In this document: positions 7,796-15,252 of the stretch, one piece after another
How the letters are laid out: the number at the start of each line of letters is the position of its first letter
Numbering within the stretch: the stretch's first letter is position 1
DNA from: Micromonospora sp. NBC_00389
Lineage (GTDB): Bacteria > Actinomycetota > Actinomycetes > Mycobacteriales > Micromonosporaceae
Length of the DNA: 64,000 nucleotides
Direction: 5' to 3'
NCBI RefSeq assembly: GCF_036059255.1
Contig: NZ_CP107947.1
Coordinates: 248,001-312,000, forward strand
Notes under the pieces: generated by a model
What the model was told of the DNA's origin: nothing
The model's input: only the letters and a program-made list of their open reading frames with translations
The model's database searches: none
Position numbers and translations under genes: made by a program

Positions 7796-8635
7796 ATGAC
7801 ATCGACAACGTTCCGCATCGGAGGAGATCTGGAGGTACGCCGGCTCGGGTTCGGTGCCATGCGCCTGCCGACCGAGGCGGGCGCTGCCCGCGAGGCATCT
7901 CTGGCGGTGATCCGGCGGGCCGTCGCGCTGGGCGTCACGCTGATCGATACCGCCCACCTGTATGGCGGAGGAGCAAACGAGGAGCTTCTCGCCGAGGCCC
8001 TCTACCCCTATCCGGACGGGCTGCTCATCACGACCAAGGTCGGCGTTGCGCGATCGGGCCCGCAAGGGGAGTGGAAACTGGACGGGCGGCCGGCTGTCCT
8101 GCGCGCGCAAGTCGAGCAGGCTCTGCGTCGGCTGCGCGTCGAGCGAATCGAGCTGCTCCAGCTGCACCGGATCGATCCAGAGACGCCGCTGGCCGAGCAA
8201 CTCGGTACGTTGCGGGAGCTGAAGGCTGAAGGCAAGATCGGCCGAATCGGGCTGTCCGAGGTCACCGTTGCCGAGCTGGACCAGGCGCGTCAGATCGTTG
8301 ATGTGGCGAGCGTGCAGAACCGGTACAACGTGCTCGACCGCGAGCATGAGCCCGTCCTCACGGCCTGTGAGCGGGCAGGCATCGCGTTTCTGCCGTGGCG
8401 GCCGGTCGCGGCAGGAACGTCGGGGGCGAAGGCGGGGATCGCCGCCGTAGCATCCGAGGTCGGCGCCACCCCAACCCAGATTGCGCTCGCCTGGCTCCTG
8501 AGTCGCTCGCCGGTGATGCTCCCGATCCCGGGCACCGCCCGGGTGGACCATTTGGAGGAGAATCTCGCTGCAGAGAGCCTTCACCTGACTCCAGCCCAAC
8601 AAACCAGCCTGGACCGGCTGCAAGAGCCGGCATAG
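7796..8635 (+). CDS. Aldo/keto reductase
   Basis: A 279-residue NADPH-dependent aldo/keto reductase with a TIM barrel. The catalytic tetrad is visible: Asp in TLIDTAHLYGGG, Tyr in LYGGG, Lys in ITTKVG and His in LQLHRIDPETPL. NADPH-binding segments near the C-terminus include LPIPGTARVDHLEENLAAE. The ATG is preceded by GGGGAGAC, and CCCCT/AGGGG (7775-7788) can fold over this site. It lies 60 bases after the HxlR gene on the same strand and may be cotranscribed with it. It is probably a carbonyl detoxifying enzyme; the natural substrate cannot be told. Confidence 0.92.
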   Translation: MTSTTFRIGGDLEVRRLGFGAMRLPTEAGAAREASLAVIRRAVALGVTLIDTAHLYGGGANEELLAEALYPYPDGLLITTKVGVARSGPQGEWKLDGRPAVLRAQVEQALRRLRVERIELLQLHRIDPETPLAEQLGTLRELKAEGKIGRIGLSEVTVAELDQARQIVDVASVQNRYNVLDREHEPVLTACERAGIAFLPWRPVAAGTSGAKAGIAAVASEVGATPTQIALAWLLSRSPVMLPIPGTARVDHLEENLAAESLHLTPAQQTSLDRLQEPA

Positions 8636-8680
8636 GCACTGCACGATCTCCCAGCCGGGCGGCGCCGGTACCGGGACCCG

Positions 8681-9886
8681 TCATGCCGGGTCCGGGGCCC
8701 GAAGCCGTGGCCACCGCTGCTCGGTCCAGGCCCGCAACAGCCACTCCATCGGTCCGTACCGGAACCGGGCCATCCATGCCGCGCTGGCGGCGAGCTGCAC
8801 GCAGTAGATCGCGACCGCGATGAGTACGACGACCGGGGGTGCGACGGCACCGGCGAGGCCCAGCCCGACGCCGGTGAAGACCAGCACGCAGAGCAGCGAC
8901 TGACCCAGGTAGTTCGACAGGGACATCCGGCCGGCCGGCGCGAGTACGGCGACGACCCGCCGCCCCCGGTCGGTCTGGAAGAACTCGAGCAGGGTGGCGG
9001 CGTACGCGGCCGCGAGCAGCGGCGCGGTGAGCACGCCCGCCGTCAGCCCGGTCAGGTTGGCGGTGCCCCCGCCCGATGCGAAGATCACCGCACCGGCCAG
9101 GCCGACCGGATAGCCCAGCTGCTGCACCCGGCGCAGGAGCTGCTGGTTCCCGACGACGTCGGTGAGTAGCCGGCGCCGCCCGGCCGCGTAACCGAAGAGG
9201 AAGGCCGAGAGGGCGAGCGGCCCCTGCACGAGGAGCGTGCCGAACATCGCCGGCAGCTGGCGTACGTGCTCGGTGATCACCGAGCCGATCCCGCCCTGTA
9301 GTGCCTCGGTGGACCGCTGCCCCGCCGCGAGTGCCGTCGCCGGATCGGTGACCAGCTGGGTCCCGCCCGTGGCGGCGAGCGCGAGGACGAAGCCGATCCC
9401 GCCGGTCAGCAGTACGGCGGCGCGCAGCGCGGTCCCGGCGCCGACTCGCCGCATGCCGAGCAGGACCAGACCGAGCAATGCGTACGTGGTCAGGATGTCG
9501 CCCTGGAACAGCAGCACCGCGTGCAGGATGCCGAGCACGAAGAGCCCGGCCAGCCGTCGCCGGAACCGTGGGGCGAAGTCGACGCCGCGCCGCGCGGCGG
9601 AATCGAGCTGGAGCGTGAAGCTGTAGCCGAACAGAAAGGAGAAGAGCAGGTACGCCTTCATCGTGAGGAGCAGCTCGACCAGCCACCGGACCGCCTGGTC
9701 GCCCCACGAGTCGTGCGCGGGATCCGGAACCAGCTGGAAGGAATAGCCGGAGGCGAAGAAGGCGATGTTGACGACCAGGATGAGGAGCAGCGCCACGGCG
9801 CGCAACGCGTCGACGTCGACGATCCGGGAGAGCGTCCCGGACGACGCTCGATTCTCGACGGGCGGGTCTCCGATGGAGAAATTCAC
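8681..9886 (-). CDS. DUF418 family integral membrane protein
   Basis: A 401-residue polytopic protein with about ten hydrophobic segments. It matches the YeiB/DUF418 family: an N-terminal RIVDVDALRAVALLLILVVNI block, then YLLFSFLFGYSFTLQLD, and the C-terminal DUF418 signature GRMSLSNYLGQSLLCVLVF followed by a hydrophobic pair and FRYGPMEWLLRAWT. The function is unknown; related proteins are suspected acyl or solute transfer proteins in the membrane. The start is GTG with GGAGG seven bases upstream. It is convergent with the aldo/keto reductase gene and divergent from the chitinase gene, so it is probably transcribed alone. Confidence 0.88.
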   Translation of the reverse strand: MNFSIGDPPVENRASSGTLSRIVDVDALRAVALLLILVVNIAFFASGYSFQLVPDPAHDSWGDQAVRWLVELLLTMKAYLLFSFLFGYSFTLQLDSAARRGVDFAPRFRRRLAGLFVLGILHAVLLFQGDILTTYALLGLVLLGMRRVGAGTALRAAVLLTGGIGFVLALAATGGTQLVTDPATALAAGQRSTEALQGGIGSVITEHVRQLPAMFGTLLVQGPLALSAFLFGYAAGRRRLLTDVVGNQQLLRRVQQLGYPVGLAGAVIFASGGGTANLTGLTAGVLTAPLLAAAYAATLLEFFQTDRGRRVVAVLAPAGRMSLSNYLGQSLLCVLVFTGVGLGLAGAVAPPVVVLIAVAIYCVQLAASAAWMARFRYGPMEWLLRAWTEQRWPRLRAPDPA

Positions 9887-10002
9887 GTGACCACCTCCGG
9901 AACGGACAGGAATCGTGTTCGATGACTTTCCTGCGACGCTACGAAGCGGTCTGTCCAGATGACAGCCGGTGAGCGGGAAGTTCGCCGGTGGGGCAGGCCC
10001 TA

Positions 10003-10019
10003 CCCCCGCGAGGCGGGGG
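10003..10019. other. GC-rich short hairpin in the 9887-10184 intergenic region
   Basis: CCCCCGC and GCGGGGG flank a three-base loop. It lies in the 298-base gap between the divergent DUF418 and chitinase genes. No gene is seen in this gap; the right part is the chitinase control region. Confidence 0.35.
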
Positions 10020-10104
10020 GTGCAACGCGAACATGGCCGGAGACATCTACCGGATCATGGGAATGTGGGGCCAATGTCCCCGTCCGAGGCGACGCCAGCC
10101 GAAT

Positions 10105-10140
10105 CTGTTAACAACCCTTGATATTAAACATCACGGACGT
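10105..10140 (+). promoter_or_regulatory. AT-rich upstream control region of the first chitinase gene
   Basis: An island of low GC about 45-80 bases before the chitinase start contains the palindrome TGTTAACA (10106-10113), TTGATATTAAACAT and GGACGTCAAT. Similar GTTAAC plus TTAAT motifs occur before the second chitinase gene and the GH30 gene. It is probably a promoter with an operator for carbohydrate control. Confidence 0.45.
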
Positions 10141-10184
10141 CAATATGTGGAGGTCGCGGGTCGTCGAAGCCTGGGGAGTGAGCC

Positions 10185-11525
10185 ATGAGAAGCCGTCGGA
10201 TTTTCGCAGTGGTAGCCGGGGCGGCGATGACCGTCGCGGCCGCCGTCGCCTTCGTCCCCAGCAGCATCGCCGCCGTGTCCTCGGCGGACGCCGCCCTGCT
10301 GGTCGCCTGCACCGCACCGGCCTGGGCCGAGGGCAACACCTACCCGGCGGGCGCCCAGGTCACCTACGGCGGCCGGCTCTACCAGGCTCTGGTCACCCAC
10401 ACCGCACACCCCGGCGCCGGCTGGAACCCGGCCGCGACCCCGTCGCTGTGGCGTGACCTGGGCGCGTGCTCGGGAGGCACCCCGCCACCGACCACGCCGC
10501 CGCCCACCACACCGCCCCCGACCACACCGCCGCCCACCACGCCGCCACCGACCACGCCGCCGCCGACCGGTGGGACCTGCGGGGTGAAGTCGCGGCCCGC
10601 CGGCAAGGTGCTGCAGGGCTACTGGGAGAACTGGGATGGCGCCTCCAACGGCGTACACCCCGGCCTCGGCTGGATCCCGATCACCGACAGCCGGCTCAGC
10701 CAGCACGGCTACAACGTGATCAACGCGGCTTTCCCGGTGATCCGCTCAGACGGCACGGTGCTCTGGGAGAACGGCATGGACGCTGGCGTCAAGGTGGCCA
10801 CCCCAGCCGAGATGTGCCAGGCCAAAGCGGCCGGCGCAACGATCCTGATGTCGATCGGCGGGGCCGCGGCGGGCATCGACCTGAGCTCCAGCGTGGTCGC
10901 CGACCGGTTCATCGCGACGATCGTGCCGATCCTCACGGCCTACCACTTCGACGGCATCGACATCGACATCGAGACCGGCCTGACCGGTAGCGGGAACATC
11001 AACACCCTCTCCACGTCACAGGCCAACCTGATCCGGATCATCGACGGAGTCCTGGCCCGGATGCCGTCGAACTTCGGCCTGACCATGGCACCGGAGACGG
11101 CCTACGTCACCGGCGGCAGCGTGGTCTACGGCTCGATCTGGGGCTCGTACCTGCCGATCATCAAGAAGTACGTGGACAACGGCCGGCTCTGGTGGCTGAA
11201 CATGCAGTACTACAACGGCAGCATGTACGGCTGCGCCGGCGACTCGTACCCCGCTGGCACCGTGCAGGGCTTCACGGTGCAGACGCAGTGCCTGAACAAC
11301 GGCCTGACCATCCAGGGCACCACCATCCGCGTGCCGTACGACAAGCAGGTTCCGGGCCTGCCCGCGCAGAACGGCGCCGGTGGCGGCTACATGTCGACAT
11401 CGCTGGTCACGCAGGCGTGGAACGCCATACCCGGCCTTAAGGGCCTGATGACCTGGTCGGCGAACTGGGACGGGTCAAAGGGCTGGACGTTCGGCGACAA
11501 CGTGAAGCGCTTGCAGGGACGCTGA
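10185..11525 (+). CDS. Secreted GH18 chitinase with N-terminal CBM5/12-type domain
   Basis: A 446-residue secreted enzyme hydrolysing beta-1,4 GlcNAc links of chitin. A signal peptide covers about residues 1-37. A small chitin-binding module follows (CTAPAWAEGNTYPAGAQVTYGGRLYQAL, about 43-92, with the AKWWTQ-like surface aromatics). A Thr-Pro linker of five TPPPTTPP-like units (about 98-127) leads to a GH18 barrel starting GKVLQGYWENWDGAS. The active-site motif FDGIDIDIE ends in the catalytic Glu263 with Asp259 and Asp261. Downstream motifs MAPETAYV, MQYYN and GLMTWSANWD are typical of the ChiC-like bacterial subfamily. The start has GGGGAG six bases upstream. It is transcribed alone and ends in a strong hairpin. 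Confidence 0.95.
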   Translation: MRSRRIFAVVAGAAMTVAAAVAFVPSSIAAVSSADAALLVACTAPAWAEGNTYPAGAQVTYGGRLYQALVTHTAHPGAGWNPAATPSLWRDLGACSGGTPPPTTPPPTTPPPTTPPPTTPPPTTPPPTGGTCGVKSRPAGKVLQGYWENWDGASNGVHPGLGWIPITDSRLSQHGYNVINAAFPVIRSDGTVLWENGMDAGVKVATPAEMCQAKAAGATILMSIGGAAAGIDLSSSVVADRFIATIVPILTAYHFDGIDIDIETGLTGSGNINTLSTSQANLIRIIDGVLARMPSNFGLTMAPETAYVTGGSVVYGSIWGSYLPIIKKYVDNGRLWWLNMQYYNGSMYGCAGDSYPAGTVQGFTVQTQCLNNGLTIQGTTIRVPYDKQVPGLPAQNGAGGGYMSTSLVTQAWNAIPGLKGLMTWSANWDGSKGWTFGDNVKRLQGR

Positions 11526-11533
11526 AGGGTCGT

Positions 11534-11566
11534 CGCGGCTCCCCCGGACTGGGAGGGGGAGCCGCG
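11534..11566 (+). terminator. Terminator hairpin after the first chitinase gene
   Basis: A perfect 12-bp stem (11534-11545 with 11555-11566) and a nine-base loop lie nine bases after the stop. It sits between two convergent genes and may act in both directions. Confidence 0.7.
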
Positions 11567-11607
11567 CCGCGAGAGCGAGCGCCCGGACCGGACCCCAGCG
11601 CGTGCCG

Positions 11608-12567
11608 TCAGCCGGTCTGTCGGCGGGCGCGGGCCCGGCGCTTGCCCTCGTGCATGGCCTGCACGCGGGCCACCGGGATGGCTCGCCCCTCGGCCACCAG
11701 GTCGGCGGGGAGCGGCTGCGGCGCCGGCATCAGCGCCACCCACGGGTCGGCCCCGGCCACCAGCGACGGCACGGTCCGGATGGTGAAGTCGGCCGGGGTC
11801 ACCTGGGGCAGGTCGGCCCAGTCGACCGGGAAGGAGACCGGCAGCCCAGGGCGCAGCCGCGGGCTGTACGTGGCCGCCACGGTCGCCCCACCGGCCCGGG
11901 TGGCGTCCACGAAGACCCGGCCGCCCCGGTCCTCCTTGATGTAGGCCGTGGTGGCCAGCGCCGGGTCGAGCCGCTCGGCGCGGACGGCGAGCGCCCGGGT
12001 GGCCGCGGCCAACTCCTCCGCCGTGGGCTCGTCGGCCACCGGGACGAAGACGTGCACGCCCTTGGCGCCGCTGGTCTTGACCGCCCCGGCCAGGCCGACG
12101 TCGGCGAGCGCCTGGCGGACCAGCAGCGCCGTGGCGACCGCTGCGCCGAACCCGTCCCCCTCCGGCGGGTCGAGGTCGAGCACCAGGTGGGTCGGGCGGT
12201 GCAGGTCCGCCGCGGTGGCCAGCGTCGGGTGGAACTCCACGGCCCGCTGGTTGGCGAACCAGAGCAGGGTGCGCCGGTCGTCGCAGAGGGCGTACGAGAT
12301 CTCCCGGTGCGACGCCTCCGCCCAGACCGGCACCCGGCGGACCCAGTCCGGGGTGTACCGGGGCAGGTTCTTCTGCATGAACGGCGGTTGGCCGGGGCGG
12401 ACCCGGATCACCGACAGCGGCCGGTCTCGCAACTGCGGCAGGATCCGGTCCCGGACCGCGTCGAGGTAGTCGACCAGGTCGCGCTTGGTCGCGTCGTCGC
12501 GGTCGGACAGCGGCTGGTCCAGGTTGGTCAGGGCCACCCCGTCCCGGGTTTCCTCAGCCTCGCTCAC
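11608..12567 (-). CDS. LigD-type primase-polymerase domain protein (NHEJ polymerase)
   Basis: A 319-residue stand-alone polymerase domain of the LigD (AEP superfamily) type. In bacterial non-homologous end joining this domain fills and extends ends, preferring ribonucleotides. Visible features are the N-terminal TNLDQPLSDRDDATKRDLVDYL, the metal-binding DxD in HLVLDLDPPEG near residue 138, KTSGAKGVHVFVPV near 174 (nucleotide contact) and a third acidic site in RGGRVFVDATR. The C-terminus is basic (GKRRARARRQTG). No ligase or nuclease domain is attached and no ku gene lies in the window, so partners must be encoded elsewhere. Many actinomycetes split LigD activities over separate genes. Confidence 0.9.
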   Translation of the reverse strand: MSEAEETRDGVALTNLDQPLSDRDDATKRDLVDYLDAVRDRILPQLRDRPLSVIRVRPGQPPFMQKNLPRYTPDWVRRVPVWAEASHREISYALCDDRRTLLWFANQRAVEFHPTLATAADLHRPTHLVLDLDPPEGDGFGAAVATALLVRQALADVGLAGAVKTSGAKGVHVFVPVADEPTAEELAAATRALAVRAERLDPALATTAYIKEDRGGRVFVDATRAGGATVAATYSPRLRPGLPVSFPVDWADLPQVTPADFTIRTVPSLVAGADPWVALMPAPQPLPADLVAEGRAIPVARVQAMHEGKRRARARRQTG

Positions 12568-12598
12568 CCGCTCACCCTCCCGGCACCGGTGCCGTCGG

Positions 12599-14050
12599 TC
12601 AACTGGACGCGGCGCTTCGCTGCCGATCGGTTTCGACGCGCGGCGCAGCGGGCCGGTCTCCGGACAGCGTGGTCAACGCGACCAGCAGCGCGGCGATCAC
12701 CAGGGCGGCGGCGACGGCGAACGCCATCCGGTAGCCGCCGGCCAGCGCGGCCGTCTCGGCCCAGCCGGCGGCCCGCAGGCCGTCGGCGCGCGTGGCGGCC
12801 AGGGTGGCCAGCGCGGCCAGTCCGACCGCACCGCCAACTTGCTGGGTGGTGTTGGCCAGCCCGGAGGCGAGCCCGGCGTCCGCGTCGGTCGCGCCGGCCA
12901 TGGCCAGCGTGGTGACCGCCGGCAGGGTCAGGCCGCCGGCCATCCCGAAGACCACCATCGAGGGGAGTACGTCGGCGAGATAGCCGCCGTCGGCGGGCAG
13001 CCGGGCGAGCAGCAGGAAGCCGACGGTCGCCAGACCGAGCCCGGCGAGCAGCACGGTCCGGGCACCCCACCGGGCGATCAGCCGACCGGCCAGGCCGAGC
13101 GACACCACCGCGATCACCACCGGGGTGGGCAGGAAGGCCCAGCCGGTGGCGGCCGCATCCAGCCCGAGCACCAGTTGCAACTCCACGGCGAGCAGGAACT
13201 GGAAGCCGAAGTACGCGGAGACCATGAGGAACTGCACGGCGTTCGCCGCGACCAGGCCCGGAACGCGCAGCACCCGGGCCGGCAGCAGCGGAGTGGCCGC
13301 CACCCGTTGGCGCATGGCGAACCCGCCGAGCAGCAGCGCCGCGAGCGCCGCCGCACCGAGGGTCCGTGGGCTCGTCCAGCCATGCTCGCCGGTCCCCACG
13401 ATGCTCAGCACGGCGGCCATCAGGCCGGCGGTGGCGAGCAGCGCGCCGGGCAGGTCCAAGCCCGCCCGCAGGCCGATCCCCCGCTCGGCGGGGAGCCGGC
13501 GGACGGCGGCGAGCAGGATCACCGCCCCGATCGGGAGGTTGATCAGGAAGATCGACCGCCAGCCGGCCAGGTCGGTGAGCACTCCACCGGCCACCGTGCC
13601 GACCGACGCTCCGGCCGCCCCGGTGAAGCTGAACACGGCGATCGCGCGGGCCCGCTCGGCCGGCTCGGGGTAGAGCCGGACGATCATGCCGAGACTGACC
13701 GCCATGGCCAGCGCGCCGCCGACGCCCTGACCGAAGCGCGCGGCGACCAGCAGGGCCGGCCCGGAGGCGACCGCGCAGGCCAGCGAGGCCAGGGTGAACA
13801 GCGCGACGCCGGCCAGGAAGACCCGCCGGCGGCCGAGCAGGTCGCCGAGGCGGCCGGCGAGCAGCAGCAGCCCGCCGAACGCGACCAGGTAGGCGTTGAC
13901 CACCCACGCCAGGCCGGCGGCGGTGAATCCCAGGTCGCGTTGCACGGCGGGCAGTGCCACGGCGACCACGCTGCCGTCCAGGATGATCATCAGGCTGCCG
14001 GCGCAGAGCACGAGCAGCGCTGGCCAGCGGGACGGGACGACACGGTCCAT
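12599..14050 (-). CDS. MFS drug-efflux transporter, DHA2 (14-helix) family
   Basis: A 483-residue proton-driven exporter of the EmrB/QacA group. Motif A-like sequence GRLGDLLGRRRVFLAG follows helix 2. The DHA2 signature around helix 1 is LMIILDGSVVAVALPAVQRDLGFT, and antiporter motif C-like glycines appear in FTGAAGASVGTVAGGVLTDLAGWRSIFLINLPIG. About 14 hydrophobic segments can be counted. The start at 14050 was chosen because AAGGAGG lies close upstream; a start seven codons earlier would overlap this site. It is divergent from an HxlR regulator gene, so it is probably induced by a compound sensed by that protein. Substrates are unknown. Confidence 0.92.
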   Translation of the reverse strand: MDRVVPSRWPALLVLCAGSLMIILDGSVVAVALPAVQRDLGFTAAGLAWVVNAYLVAFGGLLLLAGRLGDLLGRRRVFLAGVALFTLASLACAVASGPALLVAARFGQGVGGALAMAVSLGMIVRLYPEPAERARAIAVFSFTGAAGASVGTVAGGVLTDLAGWRSIFLINLPIGAVILLAAVRRLPAERGIGLRAGLDLPGALLATAGLMAAVLSIVGTGEHGWTSPRTLGAAALAALLLGGFAMRQRVAATPLLPARVLRVPGLVAANAVQFLMVSAYFGFQFLLAVELQLVLGLDAAATGWAFLPTPVVIAVVSLGLAGRLIARWGARTVLLAGLGLATVGFLLLARLPADGGYLADVLPSMVVFGMAGGLTLPAVTTLAMAGATDADAGLASGLANTTQQVGGAVGLAALATLAATRADGLRAAGWAETAALAGGYRMAFAVAAALVIAALLVALTTLSGDRPAAPRVETDRQRSAASS

Positions 14051-14129
14051 GGGGACCCCTCCTTGGTGCACGGTTTGTTACCGACGCCATCGTCTGTGAC
14101 CATGAGCCTGAGCGGAAGGAGGCACTGTT

Positions 14130-14561
14130 ATGTCCCAGAGGAACAGCGATGTGTCCGCGCTGGTCCAGGCCGAGCTGACCTGCGCGGCCGGGAACGTGCC
14201 GTTCACCCCCGGGCAGGCCCGGGCGTGCACCGTCCGCGAGGTGCTCGACCGGGTCGGCGGCAAGTGGAGCATCGGCATCCTGGTGGCGGCCTCGAACGGG
14301 CCGGTGCGCTTCACCGAACTGGAGCGGCACATCGAGGGGATCAGTCGACGGATGCTCACGCTGACCCTGCGCAACCTGGAACGGGACGGCCTGCTGCACC
14401 GGACGGTCTATCCGACCGTCCCACCCAAGGTCGAGTACACGGCCACCCCGATGGCGCTGGAGCTCTACGAGTCGCTGGTGGCGCTGACCAGCTGGGCCGA
14501 GCGGCACCGCCGGGCCATCGCCGAGGCCCGGACGAGGTACGACACCGAGCACGCCGGTTAA
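14130..14561 (+). CDS. HxlR-family transcriptional regulator (divergent from the MFS exporter)
   Basis: A 143-residue winged-helix regulator. After a short N-terminal extension the family core is CTVREVLDRVGGKWSIGILVAASNGPVRFTELERHIEGISRRMLTLTLRNLERDGLLHR, the wing is VPPKVEYTATPM, and a C-terminal dimer helix ends ALTSWAERHR. Cys33 sits in the usual position before the first helix, and an extra Cys18 is present. GGAAGGAGG precedes the ATG. The 79-base gap to the divergent MFS gene must hold both promoters and the operator, but no perfect palindrome is visible there. It is the second HxlR gene in the window; the two proteins differ clearly outside the HTH. Confidence 0.92.
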   Translation: MSQRNSDVSALVQAELTCAAGNVPFTPGQARACTVREVLDRVGGKWSIGILVAASNGPVRFTELERHIEGISRRMLTLTLRNLERDGLLHRTVYPTVPPKVEYTATPMALELYESLVALTSWAERHRRAIAEARTRYDTEHAG

Positions 14562-14597
14562 ACCGGGCGGAGGTGTGGGGAACGCCACCACGGCAAT

Positions 14598-14632
14598 CTG
14601 ACCGATCGGTCAGGGTCTGACCGATCGGTCAG
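14598..14632 (+). promoter_or_regulatory. Two tandem 16-bp perfect palindromes, TetR operator
   Basis: CTGACCGATCGGTCAG occurs twice, at 14598-14613 and 14617-14632, with three bases between (19 bp centre to centre). Both are perfect palindromes immediately upstream of the TetR gene. They most likely bind two TetR dimers and repress the tetR-mmpL unit. Their position argues that translation starts downstream of 14635. Confidence 0.8.
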
Positions 14633-14658
14633 GCATGCTGGTCTGCGGAGGTGGACCA

Positions 14659-15252
14659 GTGATGGCCAAGGCGGTTTTCGACACGCACGGCGAGATCCTC
14701 GCCGCCGCGGCGCGGCGGTTCGCGGTGACCGGCTACCGGGGCACTTCGCTCCAGGACATCGCCCGCGAAGTCGGCTGTTCCAAGGCCACCGTGCTGTACC
14801 ACTTCGCCAACAAGGAAGCCCTGCTCGCCGAGCTGATGTCCCCGGCGATCGCCGTCCTGCGGGACCTCGACGACCAGCTCACCGGGCTGACCGGCGCGGC
14901 CGCCCAGCAGGCCGCCGGCGTGGGCTTCGTCGACCTCGCGGTCCGGTTCCGGGGGGAGATCGCGCTGCTCCGCGGTGAGTTCTCGGAGCTGCTCTGCCAG
15001 CCGGCCTTCGCCCACATCCAGCAGATCTCCGAACGGCTGCGAGACGCGTTGGCCGGGCACTCCGACCGGCCGGTAGCCCGAATCACGGCGCTGGTGCTGC
15101 TGGCCGGCATCCCCGAGGCGTGCGCCGAGTTCGTCGACATTCCCGACGACGAACTGCGCGTCGCCCTGCTCTCCCTCGTCCGGCGGGCCCTCGAACCCGT
15201 CGACCACACACGCCTGCCCCAACCACCCACGTCCGAGGACAAGGAATCCTGA
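14659..15252 (+). CDS. TetR-family transcriptional regulator
   Basis: A regulator of about 197 residues. The N-terminal HTH is complete: HGEILAAAARRFAVTGYRGTSLQDIAREVGCSKATVLYHFANKEALLAELM. The C-terminal ligand domain is helical with no recognisable sub-family. The start is chosen at GTG 14659 because GGAGG (14647-14651) lies seven bases upstream; ATG 14662 is equally possible, while ATG 14635 touches the operator and lacks a ribosome-binding site. The stop overlaps the MMPL ATG by one base (TGATG), so the two genes are translationally coupled. The twin palindromes before the gene fit autorepression of the pair, with release by a substrate of the transporter. Confidence 0.93.
   Translation: MMAKAVFDTHGEILAAAARRFAVTGYRGTSLQDIAREVGCSKATVLYHFANKEALLAELMSPAIAVLRDLDDQLTGLTGAAAQQAAGVGFVDLAVRFRGEIALLRGEFSELLCQPAFAHIQQISERLRDALAGHSDRPVARITALVLLAGIPEACAEFVDIPDDELRVALLSLVRRALEPVDHTRLPQPPTSEDKES

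Noticed and set aside
14051..14129. An HxlR operator between the MFS and HxlR genes
   Set aside because: Only weak, imperfect GTTAC/GTGAC symmetry is visible, not enough to support a site.
12485..14620. Long plus-strand frame of 711 codons opposite the MFS gene
   Set aside because: Its translation is low-complexity and rich in Gly, Arg, Gln and His, as expected from the antisense of a GC-rich gene. The MFS protein on the other strand has clear motifs.
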